From assembly GCA_029964075.1 (NCBI GenBank), contig CM057148.1, positions 25,723,916 to 25,787,915 on the forward strand: a stretch of 64,000 nt of DNA, given 5' to 3'. A model generated the notes under the pieces. It ran no database searches and was not told the origin of the DNA. It worked only from the letters and a program-made list of their open reading frames with translations. The translations under genes were made by a program, and so were the position numbers. The DNA is from Patiria pectinifera (lineage: Eukaryota > Echinodermata > Asteroidea > Valvatida > Asterinidae). Positions 1 through 11,900 of the stretch are shown here, in pieces; the stretch's first letter is position 1; each line of letters begins with the position of its first letter.

Positions 1-318
1 ACCATGAACCCTATTTCATCATTTTCTATTTCAACTTCTGCTTACACACCCAACTATGAACAACCCCGTTCCCCGGAACCAATGCAGCTGATTAGTCTAG
101 AATACAACCAAAATGCATTCCCGCTCGCCCCACGAAAATGAAGTAATTTCCTACTGTCCAGACTTACCTTCACACCCAAGGATCAACAAACTAGATTGGT
201 TACCCAAAACGTACGGATAATTTCCCAACCAAATCCTCTTAAATCTGACAGAATGGAAATTAACCCCCCAAAAAGGAAACATTCAAAGCCCTACACGCAT
301 ATTTACGGGTACTGTCAG
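1..318. other. Upstream flank of the NLR gene, no gene seen
   Basis: I see no coding exon, repeat or RNA gene here. The first half of the Death-like domain, the N-terminus and the promoter of the NLR gene must lie in exons before this window or in sequence I cannot recognise. Confidence 0.4.
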
Positions 319-475
319 TCTTTAAGAGCGTCTCTGAATGGGATTCAGCCACCATTTTTCTTATCGCTGTTAGATGCCGGACAGAAGAAGCAGGACAACC
401 CCGCAGACGCCCATGAGCAGATGACTGACGCTCTGAAAGATGTTGGGCGTGCTGACCTTGCATTGCAAGTACAAG
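319..475 (+). CDS. NLR gene, exon with C-terminal half of a Death-like domain (partial)
   Basis: The plus-strand frame ending at 475 encodes a leucine-rich stretch, then DAHEQMTDALKDVGRADLA. This resembles the last two helices of Death domains (a helix ending in a basic QKK-type segment, then an ALK.VGR.DLA helix). The frame runs into a stop at 478-480, but GT at 476 gives a donor leaving one base of a split codon (phase 1). The big NACHT exon at 1661 also starts in phase 1, so splicing 475 to 1661 keeps the frame and removes the stop. The donor (GTTAGA) is weak. The exon start is uncertain: AG at 317-318 or AG at 347-348 could be the acceptor. In known NLRs such a domain recruits signalling adaptors. 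The Death assignment is by motif likeness only; the first helices are not in view. Confidence 0.5.
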
Positions 476-1660
476 GTTAGAGCTAATTAACCGAAAAGGT
501 CAATGTTCTCTTCTTAGAGCAAATTAATAGTGAAGAGCAATGAACTGTTTCTCGGTCGAATTTAGCTTATTATACATCACTGTTTTACTTTTGACATCAA
601 CTTTAAAGTAATACAGTGAAGGATAAACTTTCAAAAGCTTTGTAAGGCGATATAAAGGCGATATAAAGGTTGTACCTCTTTAGTGAATGCAATCATGAAA
701 CTGAATTATCTGGACAATGACTCTGTGCATATCTTCTCTTCATGAAGTTCCAACTACTGACAAACGATACAAACTTCCATAAAATGTTAAAGGCCCATGC
801 CATGAACTTAGTTTGTTCGACACTCTTTTTCTCCTAAATTTATTAAAATTTTTCGACATCCCCTTTGTGTAATTCTCATTAAAGTGTACTTCTTCTATTG
901 AAGTCATTTTAGAGAAGCTTGCCATTTGCTTACTGTTATTTACTGAGACAAAATAAATCAACAAAAGTGGGAACACAAGAAAAACAAAAGAAGACAATTC
1001 ACGACGTTTGGCGATGAATTTGCTGTAACATTTCTGCCGGAAATGACATCACATTTTTTCTCATGATTAAGAAAATTCACATTTTGCATATCACCAAGAA
1101 GGCACCAACATACCCTTGACAATGGTCAAATTTAAATTCAAACTTAAGTTAAATGGGACACAAGGGAACCTTTCAGGGACTGTATTTAAAAAAAAATACA
1201 TAACATGCAACCTTTATATAAAAGTATGAAGTATCTTGAATGTTTACATCCTTGGCCTTTCGAAGGCCAAATTGCATACAAGGACAATCTGAGAGCCGTT
1301 TTGTGCGTTGCTTAATTAAGTGGCAGAAAAAAACCTGTTACAGATGTAGTGCATCTGTGCCAACTTTAAGTAATTTTCATGGCCTTAATTTGCCTACAGT
1401 TGGGAGTGCCTTGAGGTTCGTATTTTTATTGCGTCACTTTTTAATGTTTTTTTCATGCAGAAAATAGCATGTCTTTTGTTGTACTTGCTGCTTACCTACT
1501 GCGTACGGTCTATAAAAAAATGATGAAGGCTGTCTTTAGCATGTGCTTAGCAGCGCTATTAAATTTGGTCTTTTTTAACTAACAGGTCAACGTCTTTCGA
1601 CATATGCTGATAGTTTATCTGACTGTTCCACCGGAATTACTTCTTCTATTTTCTGCACAG
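476..1660 (+). other. Intron of the NLR gene, holding a MITE copy
   Basis: This is the inferred intron between the Death-like exon and the NACHT exon. The acceptor is TTTTCTGCACAG ending at 1660, preceded by a pyrimidine-rich tract. It carries a TTAA-flanked MITE (787-1217). I see no other coding exon in it, but a small one cannot be excluded. Confidence 0.45.
787..1217 (+). mobile_element. MITE family B, copy 1 (piggyBac-type, TTAA-flanked)
   Basis: Starts TTAAAGGCCCATGC and is alignable by eye to three other copies at 27,645, 35,290 and 35,948 (inverted). Shared landmarks in order are a 'GCTTACTG..ATG/TTACTGA' segment, a 'TTTCTGCC' segment, 'ATGA..ATG..AATTTGCAT' and a terminal part ending CCTTTA. 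No coding capacity. Confidence 0.55.
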
Positions 1661-4600
1661 GCACTGCAGTAACTTCTTTTGACGTTCAACGGTGTGCAAT
1701 AGAACTGGCAGCACATTACCAGGAGACGATGAAAGTGAGGACACATCCTACAGAGATGCACATGGCTAGAGAGATGGATGATATGTACGTCAACCTACAG
1801 CTAGAGAAAGAGACCAACATACCAACTCCTGTTTCCTCGTCGGAGACAAAGATGCAGGCAGAAACAGGCAGCCAATCGGAGCAGTTGAAAGCTTCAAAAA
1901 GAGGTACCCCTGTTCTCCCAAAAGCACATCCCGATAATGACAACAAAATTCATGTTCAGAAAATTTCCCTTGACTCATATAAAGACATGCTTGCGCTCAA
2001 ATCAAATCGATTATTAATCAGAGCTGAGGCGGGTTACGGGAAAACCACACTCCTTAAAAGGATTGCATACGATTGGGCTAATCTGAAAACCAAGGGGGAT
2101 CAAACAGAAAACCAACAACAACCTGAGCCCATATCAGTTCTGGGAAGTTACGAGCTTGTCTTTATATTAGAGGTCAGTCGAATGGGTAAGAAATTCGACA
2201 TCATCGACGCCGTTTTCTCTCAAATACTCACAGACAGCAAACTGAAGAGGAAAGATTTAGAAAAATACATCCATGAGAACCCAAAGCGCGTATTAATTCT
2301 ATTAGATGGCGCTGATGAGATTTCTTTGCAAAGAGTAAAGGGCGCACGATGCAAGAACGGAGTTGACTTGAACGGTGTACTCTCGTTCAAATCACTCAAG
2401 TCGTGCAAGGTAATAGTTACCAGCCGACAGAAGACGGCAAATGAACTGCTGAATATGCATGCACACTACACAAAACTTAACATTTTGGGCTTTGACGAGA
2501 AAGACAGTGAAAAATACGTGAGGAAATACTTGGCAAAGTTTGAACCAGATAATCAAAACAGCTTCCTGGAATTGGTGAATGGATCTGAAACGCTTCGTAG
2601 TTTAGCGGAAATACCGTTATTTCTGTGGCTGCTGTGCCAGACATGGGCAGAAGAAGGAAAACTGCCTGATCAAGTTACAAGCCTTTTACAGAAAAACATT
2701 CAGCTGCTTTTAGAGCATAAGGCCAGTAAGGAAACAGATGAGCAAGTATCTGACACTGAGACAATTCTTTCCCAAATCGGTCGGATAGCTCTTGAAGGTT
2801 TGTTAGATCTGAATGGCGAAAGGCTTCATTTTGAGGAAGATGAGATCAAAACAGAGGACTTATTGATTTTTATGAAGGGATGTGATGTTGGCTTGTTGTC
2901 AAAACGAACAAAGTGTCAAGGTCTCAAGACGGTTTCTCACTTTTCGTTCCTGCACAAGACTTTCCAGGAATACTGCGCGGCGGCATATCTGGCAGATTTG
3001 TCAAGGACTGACAGACAAGCCTTTGGCCAATACTTGTCTCGTATATTTCATGGTGATGTGGAAAGTCTGGAATACGTTCTGAGATTCTGCTGTGGGCTGA
3101 ACACAAATGCCGCCAAGGAGATTTTGAGGCGAATGGCAGATCTCTTGAAGGAAGACAAACTGAACAAGTCCATGCATAAAATCTCGATGTTGCTCCTATA
3201 TGAAGCTCAGTCAGAATCCCTCATTAAAGAACTTCTTGAGACTATGAAGATTGAGTGCCCATATAAACTCCAAGGTGAAGTTCTCGTGGCTGCGAATTAT
3301 TTCTTTAAAATCGGGTCTAAATGTACAGCTCTGCACAAAGTAGACGTAAAAGAAATTAGTGCTACATGTCGAGATTTTGCTGACTTCAGACTTTTAGAGG
3401 ATATCATGACACACATACAAGGTAAACCCCCATTAAATCTTGAACTTCATAACGTCAGCTGGGATAAGTTTGTGGATAACTCCACAGGGATATTGAATTA
3501 TCTGAAGACTTTAGCAATTCAAAACTGCGATTGGAACCTCGTTAAACTTTTCCACTTGTTATCAAAAACCAACACACACAGAATTGAAATAGGTGGCATA
3601 AATTTGCATGATAAATTATCTGAACAAAACATTCAACAAATACCATCCCTGAAAGAATTTTGTCTAATCGAGTGTGGTCTGACAAACAGTGATATTGGGC
3701 CACTTTTCTCACTTATTTCATCAGCAGGCGGCATAAAGAAACTTTTTCTCCAAGAAGACAATTTTCATGGTTTGCAGCATGTCGAGATCCCAGGTGTCCC
3801 TTCTCTTGAATATTTTGATCTACGTGCAAATGGTCTGACAAAGAGTGATATTGAGGCACTTTTCTCTCTTGTTTCATCAGCAGGCAGCATCAAGACAGTT
3901 GTTCTGAAGGGAAACAATTTGCACGGTTTGCAGCCTGTCAAGATCAGTAGTGTCCCTTGCCTTGAAGAACTGTACCTAGTTGAAAGTGGTCTGACAAACA
4001 GTGATATTGGGCCTCTTTTTTCTATTGTTTTATCTGCAGGCAGCATAAAGAGAGTTATTCTAAGAGGAAACAATTTGCACGGTTTGCAGCATGTCGAGAT
4101 CCCCAGTGTCCCTTCCCTTGAAGAACTGCATCTAGATGAAAGTGGTCTGACAAAAAGTGATTTCGAGCCACTTTTCTCTATTGTTTCTGCAGCAGGCAGC
4201 ATAAAGACAGTTGCTCTGGACGGAAACAATTTGAACGGTTTGCAGCCTGTAAAGAACACTAGTGCCCCTTCCCTTGAAGAACTGTACCTAGTTGATAGTG
4301 GCCTGACAAACAGTGATATTGGGCCTCTTTTTTCTATTGTTTCATCTGCAGGCAGCATAAAGAAAGTTGTTCTGAAAGGAAATAATTTGCACGGTTTGCA
4401 GCTTGTCATGATCTATAGTGTCCCTTGCCTTGAAGAACTGTATTTAGTTGAAAGTGGTCTGACAATCAGTGATATTGGGCCTCTTTTTTCTATTGTTTCA
4501 TCAGCAGGCGGCATAAAGACACTTTTTCTCCAAGAAGACAATTTTCACGGTTTGCAGCATGTCGAGATCCCCAGCATCCCTTCTCTTGAATATTTTGAAC

Positions 4601-6915
4601 TAGGTGCAAGTGGCCTGACAAAAAGTGATATTGAGCCTCTTTTTTCTATTGTTTCATCTGCAGGTAGCGTAAAGAAAGTTGTTCTGAGGGGAAACAATTT
4701 GCACGGTTTGCAGCCTGTCAAGATCGGTAGTGTCCCTTCCCTTGAAGAACTGCACCTATATGAAAGTGGTCTGACAAACAGTGATATTGGGCCTCTTTTT
4801 TCTATTGTTTCATCTGCAGGCAGCATAAAGTCAGTTGTTCTGAAAGGAAGTAATTTACACGGTTTGGAGCCTGGCATGATCGGGAGTGTCCCTTCCCTTG
4901 AAGAACTGCACCTTTATGAAAGTGGTCTGACAAACAGTGATATTGGGCCTCTTTTTTCTATTGTTTCATCAGCAGGCGGCATAAAGACACTTTTTCTCCA
5001 AGAAGACAATTTTCACGGTTTGCAGCATGTCGAGATCCCCAGCATCCCTTCTCTTGAATATTTTGAACTAGGTGCAAGTGGCCTGACAAAAAGTGATATT
5101 GAGCCTCTTTTTTCTATTGTTTCATCTGCAGGTAGCGTAAAGAAAGTTGTTCTGAGGGGAAACAATTTGCACGGTTTGCAGCCTGTCAAGATCGGTAGTG
5201 TCCCTTCCCTTGAAGAACTGCACCTATATGAAAGTGGTCTGACAAACAGTGATATTGAGCCACTCTTCTCAATTATTTCATCATCAGGCGGGATAAAGAG
5301 ACTTTTTCTAAAGGAAGGCAATTTTCACGGTTTGCAGCATGTCGAGATCCCAAGTGTCCCTTCTCTTGATTATTTTGATTTAATTGAAAGTGGTTTGACA
5401 AATAGTGATATTGAGCCTCTGTTTTCTATTGTTTCATCTGCAGGCAGCATAAAGAGAGTTGTTCTGATAGGAAACAATTTACACGGTTTGCAGCCTGTAA
5501 AGAACGCTAGTGTTCCTTCCCTTGAAGAACTGCAGCTAATTGAAAATTGTCTGACAAACAGTGATATTGGGCCGCTTTTTTCTATTGTTTCATCTGCAGG
5601 CAGCATAAAGAGAGTTGTTCTGAAAGGAAACAATTTACACGGTTTGCAGCCTGTCAAGAACGCTAGTGTCCCTTCCCTTGAAGAACTGCAGCTAATTGAA
5701 AATGGTCTGACAAACATTGATATTGGGCCGCTTTTTTCTATTGTTTCATCTGCAGGCAGCATAAAGACAGTTGTTCTGAAAGGAAACAATTTACTTGGTT
5801 TGCAACTTGTCAAGAACGCTAGTGTCCCTTCCCTTGAAGTACTGCACCTTGTTGAAAGTGGTCTGACAAACAGTGATTTTGAGCCTCTTTTTTCTATTGT
5901 TTCATCTGCAGGCGGCATAAAGAAAGTTGTTCTGAGGGGAAACAATTTGCACGGTTTGCAGCATGTCAAGATCGGTAGTGTCCCTTCCCTTGAAGAACTG
6001 CACCTAGTTGAAAGTGGCCTGACAAACAGTGATATTGGGCCTCTATTTTCTATTGTTTTATCTGCAAGCAGCATAGAGAAAATTGTTCTAATTGCAAACA
6101 ATTTGCACGGTTTGCAGCATGTCAAGGTCGGTAGTGTCCCTTCCCTTGAAGTACTGCACCTAGTTGAAAGTGGTCTGACAAACAGTGATGTTGAGCCTCT
6201 TTTTTCTATTGTTTCATCTGCATGCAGCATAAAGAAAGTTGTTCTGAAAGGAAATAATTTACACGGTTTGCAGCCTGGCATGATCGGGAGTGTCCCTTCC
6301 CTTGAAGAACTGCACCTATATGAAAGTGGTCTGACAAACAGTGATATTGGGCCTCTTTTTTCTATTGTTTCATCTGCAGGCAGCATAAAGACAGTTGTTC
6401 TGAAAGGAAGTAATTTACACGGTTTGGAGCCTGGCATGATCGGGAGTGTCCCTTCCCTTGAAGAACTGCACCTATATGAAAGTGGTCTGACAAACAGTGA
6501 TATTGGGCCTCTTTTTTCTTTTGTTTCATCTGCAGGCAGCATAAAGAAAGTTGTTCTGAGGGGAAACAATTTGCACGGTTTGCAGCATGTCAAGAACGCT
6601 AGTGTCCCTTCCCTAGAAGAACTCTACCTATATGATAGTGGTCTGACAAACAGTGATATTGGGCCTCTTTTTTCTATTGTTTCATCTGCAGGCAGCATAA
6701 AGACAGTTGTTCTTAACAGAAACAATTTGCACGGTTTGCAGCCTGTCAAGATCGGTACTGTCCCTTCCCTTAAAGAACTGCACCTATATGAAAGTGGTCT
6801 GACAAACAGTGATATTGGGCCTCTTGTTTCTATTGTTTCATCTGCAGGCAGCATAAAGACAGTTGTTCTGAAAGGAAATAATGTACACGGTTTGCAGCCT
6901 GGCATGATCTATTGA
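1661..6915 (+). CDS. NOD-like receptor: NACHT ATPase plus 21 tandem 52-residue LRR pairs
   Basis: One uninterrupted exon. The first ATG is at 1729, but the frame is open back to the acceptor at 1660, so I take the exon from 1661 (phase 1). Counting from the ATG, a P-loop AEAGYGKTT lies at residues 99-107, a Walker B segment RVLILLDGADE at about 187-197, a sensor-1-like VIVTSRQ at about 228-234, and a winged-helix motif FLHKTFQEYCAAAYL near 410. These are the hallmarks of NACHT STAND ATPases, which oligomerise on ligand sensing in the cytosol. From about residue 630 follow 21 copies of a 52-residue unit holding two leucine-rich repeats (consensus fragments LEELHLYESGLTNSDI, then VVLKGNNLHGLQ). 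The units are nearly identical at DNA level. The stop at 6913-6915 arises where part of a repeat unit is missing, so the natural C-terminus is probably lost. No signal peptide or membrane segment. The protein could still work as a shortened receptor. Confidence 0.9.
3640..6912 (+). repeat. Intact LRR-coding tandem array, 156-bp unit x 21
   Basis: The unit is 156 bp, exactly 52 codons, so gain or loss of units keeps the frame. The anchor 'AGTGGTCTGACAAACAGTGA' recurs about every 156 bp. The stretch from about 4465 to 4788 is repeated at about 4933 to 5256 (offset 468 = three units) with no difference I can see. A second shared segment occurs near 4850 and 6410 (offset 1560 = ten units). This indicates recent unequal exchange or gene conversion. 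Confidence 0.92.
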
Positions 6916-8956
6916 GCCACTCCTCTCACTTATTTCATCAGCAGGCGGGATAAAGAGCCTTTTTCTAAAGGAAGGCAATTTTCAAGGTTTGCAGCATGTC
7001 GAGATCCCAAGTGTTCCTTCTCTTGAATATTTTGATTGAGCTGAAAGTGGTCTGACAAATAGTGATATTGAGCCTCTTTTTTTCTATTGTTTCATCAGCA
7101 GGCAGCATAAAGAAAGTTGTTCTGGAAAGAAACAATTTGCACGGTTTGCAGCCTGTTGAGAACGCTAGTGTCCCTTCCCTAGAAGAACGGCAGCACGGTT
7201 TGCAGCCTGTCAAGAACGTTCGTGTCCCTTCCCTTGAAGAACTGCAGCTAGATAAAAGTGGTCTGACAAACAGTGACATTGGGCCTCTTTTTTCTATTGT
7301 TTCATCTGCAGGCAGCATCAAGAAAGTTGTTCTGAGGGCAAACAATTTGCACGGTTTGACGCCTGTCAACATCGGTAGTGTCCCTTCCCTTGAAGAACTG
7401 CACCTATATGAAAGTGGTCTGACAAACAGTGATATTCGGCCTCTTTTGTATATTGTTTTTTCTGCAGGCAGCATAAAGAAATTGTTCTGGAAAAAAAATC
7501 TACACGATTAGAAGCCAGCCAAAAACGCTAGTGTCCTTTCCCTTGAAGGACTTCATCTAGTTGAAAGTGGTCTGACGAATAATGATATTGAGCCTCTTTT
7601 TTCTATTGTTTCATCTGCAGGCAGCATAAAGAGAGTTGCTCTGGAAAAAAACAATTTTCACGGTTTGCAGCCTGTCAAGAACGCTAGTGTCCCTTCCCTT
7701 GAAGAACTGCACCTAGTTGAAAGTGGTCTGACAAACAGTGATATTGGGCCTCTTTTTTCTATGTTTCATCTGCAGGCAGCATAAAGACAGTTGTTCTGAG
7801 TGGAAACAATTTGCACGGTTTGCAGCCTGTCAAGATCGGTACTGTCCCTTCCCTTGAAGAACTGCACCTATATGAAAGTGGTCTGACAAACAGTGATATT
7901 GAGCCACTCTTCTCAATTATTTCGTCAACAGGCGGGATAAAGAGCCTTTTTCTAAAGGAAGGCAATTTTCATGGTTTGCAGCATGTCGAGATCCCAAGTG
8001 TCCCTTCTCTTGAATATTTTGATTGAGCTGAAAGTGGTCTGACAAATAGTGATATTGAGCGTATTTTTTCTATTGTTTCATCAGCAGGCAGCATAAAGAA
8101 AGTTCTGGAAAGAAACAATTTGCACGGTGTGCAGCCTGTTGAGATCAGTACTGTCCCTTCCCTTGAAGAACTGCACCTATGTGAAAGTGGTCTGACAAAC
8201 AGTGATATTGAGCCACTCTTCTCACTTATTTCGTCAGCAGGCGGGATAAAGAGCCTTTTTCTAAAGGAAGGCAATTTTCATGTTTTGCAGCATGTCGTGA
8301 TCCCAAGTGTCCCTTCTCTTGAATATTTTGATTTAATTGAAAGTGGTCTGACAAACAGTGACATTGGACCTCTTTTTTCTATTGTTTCATCTGCAGGCAG
8401 CATAAAGACAGTTGTTCTGAGTGGAAACAATTTGTACGGTTTGCAGCCTCTCAAGATCGGTACTGTCCCTTCCGTTGAAGAACTGCACCTATATGAAAGT
8501 GGTCTGACAGTGATATTGAGCCACTCTTCTCACTTATTCCATCAGCTGGCGGGATAAAGAGCCTTTTTCTAAAGGAAGGCAATTTTCACGCTTTGCAGCA
8601 TGTCGAGATCCCAAGTGTCCCTTCTCTTGAATATTTTGATTTTAGCTGAAAGTGGTCTGACAAATAGTGATATTGAGCCTCTTTTTTCTATTGTTTCATC
8701 AGCAGGCAGCATAAAGAAAGTTGTTCTGAGGGCAAACAATTTGCACGGTTTGCCGCCTGTCAACATCGGTAGTATCCCTTCCCTTGAAGAACTGCACCTA
8801 TATGAACAAACTGTGATATTCGGCCTCTTTTGTACATTGTTTTTTTCTGCAGGCAGCATAAAGAAAGTTGTTCTGGAAAAAAAAAATCTACACGGTTTGA
8901 AGCCAGCAAAAAACGCTAGTGTTCTTTCCTTTGAAGGACTTCATCTAGTTGAAAGT

Positions 8957-9280
8957 CATCATCATCGGCTGTCACTCATTATGAGTATGACGTCGGCAAC
9001 GTTTCTCGTGTGAGTATAGCCCAATTCTGTGGGCGCAGGTTCTTCCGCAGTGGCGGCACTTGGGAAGGTGTTCTCCCTGCTGGTTGCAAGTGGAGTCGGT
9101 CCTGCTGACTCGGCGACGACTGCGCTCAAGGGTTTCAATTTCCAATCTGTTTTCCACTTCCCTTGCAGCGTTGGTGATTCGGCGTCGCCACTCTGAGCGG
9201 TTAGTGGCAGCAGCTTCCCATGTGGCAGCGCCAATATTGCCGGCTACGAGGTGGCGTTTAATACAGTCTCTATAGCCTGT
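8957..9280 (-). mobile_element. 5'-truncated non-LTR retrotransposon (LINE) 3' end inside the LRR array
   Basis: The sequence is foreign to the 156-bp repeat. Read on the minus strand it encodes a C-terminal zinc-finger-like segment CRHCGRTCAHRIGLYSH followed by a basic tail, as found at the C-terminus of many LINE reverse transcriptase proteins. Its 3' end is a GATGATGATG run at the array junction (8957-8968), a typical LINE microsatellite tail. The host repeat reads GTTGAAAGT before the insert and AGTGGTCTTACG after it, so AGT (8954-8956 and 9281-9283) looks like the target-site duplication. Truncated at the 5' end and dead. Confidence 0.7.
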
Positions 9281-11483
9281 AGTGGTCTTACGAATAATGA
9301 TATTGAGCCTCTTTTTTATATTGTTTCATCTGCAGGCAGCATAAAGACAGTTGCTCTGGGAAAAAAACAATTTGCACGGTTTGCAGCCTGTCAAGAACGC
9401 TAGTGTCCCTTCCCTTGAAGAACTGCACCTAGTTGAAAATGGTCTGACAAACAGTGATATTGGGCCTCTTTTTTTCTATTGTTTCATCTGCAGGCAGCAT
9501 AAAGACAGTTGTTCTGAAAGGAAACAATTTGCACGGTTTGCAGCATGTCAAGATCGGTAGTGTCCCTTCCCTTGAAGACCTGCACCTAGTTGAAGGTGAT
9601 CTGACATACAGTTATGTTGAGCCTCTTTTTTCTATATGTTTCATCTGCAGGCAGCATAAAGACAGTTGTTCGGAGAGGAAACAATTTCCACGGTTTGCAG
9701 CATGTCAAAAACCTTAGTGTCCCTTCCCTTGAAGAACTGTACCCAGTTGAAAGTGGTCTGACAAACAGTGATATTGGTCCTGTTTTTTATATTGTTTCAT
9801 CTGCAGGCAGCATAAAGACAGTTGTTCTGGAAAAAAAAATACACGGTTTGCAGCCAGCCAAAAACGCTAGTGTCCTTTCCCTTGAAGGACCTCATCTAGT
9901 TGAAAGTGGTCTGACGAATAATGATATTGGGCCTCTTTTTTCTATTGTTTCATCTGCAGGCAGCATAAAGAGAGTTGCTCTGGAAAAAAAACAATTTGCA
10001 CGGTTTGCAGCCTGTCAAAAACGCTAGTGTCCCTTCCCTTGAAGAGCTGCACCCATATGAAAGTGGTCTGACAAAAAGTGATATTGAGCCACTCTTACCA
10101 CTTATTTCATCAGCAGGCGGCATAAAAAGACTTCTTTTTTTCAAGGAAGGCAATTTGTAGGGTTTGCAGCATGTCGAGATCTCCAATATCATTTCTATTG
10201 AATATTTTGTTCTAGGTGCAAGTGGTCTGACAAAAAGTGACATTAAGCCTCTTTTTTTCTCCTGTTTAATCTGCAGGCAGCATACAGAATGTTGTTCTGA
10301 GAGGAAACAATTTGAACGGTTTGCAGCCTGTCACGATCGCTAGTGTTCCTTCCCTTCAAGAATTGCTCCTATATGACTGTAGTCTAACAAACAGTGATAT
10401 TGAGCAAAATGTTCTCTCTTCTTTCATCAGCATTCTGCATAAAGCAACTGCAAGAAAACATTTTGAACGGTTTGCAGGATGTCACGATAGTTAGTATACC
10501 ATCCCTTGGAATGTTGTGCCTGAATAAAAGTGGTCTGACAAGAATTGATATTTAGCCACTTTTCTCAATTATTTTATCAGCAGGCGGCATAAAAAGACAT
10601 TTCTGCAAGAAGACAAATTTCACGGTTTGCAGCATTTTGAGATCCCCAGTGTCTCTTCTCTTTAATATTTTGGTCTAAGTGAAAGTTGTCAGACAAAGAG
10701 TGATATTGAGGCACTTTTCTCTCTTGTTTCATCAGCAGGCAGCATAAAGACAGTTGTTCTGAGGGGAAACAATTTGCAGGGTTTGCAGCCTGTCAAAAAC
10801 GCTAGTGTCCCTTGCCTTGAAGATCTGTACCTAGTTGAAAGTGGTCTGACAAACAGTGATATTGGGCCTCTTTTTTATTGTTTTATCTGCTGGCAGCATA
10901 AAGACAGTTGTTCTGGGAAAAAAAAACCAATTTACACGGTTTGCAGCCAGTCAAAAACGCAAGTGTCCTTTCCCCTGAAGAACTGCACCTAGTTGAAATT
11001 GGTCTGACAAATAATGATATTGAGCTATTTTTCTTTTTTTTCTTTTATCAGCATGTAAATTACAGACTATTGTGCTGAGAGGAAACAATTTACATGGTCT
11101 GCAGCCTATCACGGTTGCTAATGGCCATTCAATTGAGGAAGTGTGCCTAATTGAAAGTGGTCTGACAAATACCGATATTGAGCCACTATTCTCTCTTCTC
11201 TCATCAGTAGACATCTTAAAAACAGTTTATCGAAAAGGGAACAATTTGCACGGTTTGCAGCCTGTATCAATCGCTAGTGTCCCGTCTCTTGAAAAGTTAG
11301 AGATACATGAAAATGGCCTGACAAACAGTGACATTAAAACACTTTTCTCTCTTCTTTCATCAGCACTGATCATAAACTTGAATTTCTTGAATGTGGTCTG
11401 ACAAACAGTGATATTGAGCCCCTTTTTTCTCATCTTTCATCAGCAGACAGCATGCAGACAGTTGTTCTAAAAGAAAACAATTT

Positions 11484-11900
11484 GCACGATTTGCAGCCTG
11501 TCACTATTGCTAGTGTCCTTACCCTTGAAGAAATTGAACTACGCGAAAGTAGTCTGACAAACAGTGATATTAAACCACTTTTCTCTCTGATTTCATCATA
11601 GTGTCCCTGCCTTTGAGGAACTGCAACTTTTAGAAAGTGGTCCGACAAACAGCGATATTCAGCCACTTTTCTCTCTTATTTCATCAGCAGGTAGCATTAA
11701 GACTGTTGGTCTGAAGGGAAACAATTTGCACGATTTGCAGCCTGTCACTATTGCTAGTGCCCTTACCCTTGAAGAAATTGAACTACGCGAAAGTAGTCTG
11801 ACAAACAGTGATATTAAACCACTTTTCTCTCTGATTTCATCATAGTGTCCCTGCCTTTGAGGAACTGCAACTTTTAGAAAGTGGTCCGACAAACAGTGAT
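11484..11900 (+). repeat. Recent 244-bp tandem duplication within the decayed array
   Basis: A block starting TTTGCACGATTTGCAGCC at 11,481 recurs at 11,725 (offset 244, not a multiple of 156). It includes an identical internal deletion ('CTGATTTCATCATAGTGTCC') in both copies. The deletion came first and was then duplicated. Confidence 0.75.

Noticed and set aside
5370-6593. A 407-codon open frame on the minus strand across the LRR array (and several shorter ones at 3765-4409, 4545-4877 and 6624-6905)
   Set aside because: It is the mirror of the 156-bp repeat: because the unit is a multiple of three and repeated, any stop-free antisense frame stays open. Its composition shows no domain and the sense strand explains the sequence.
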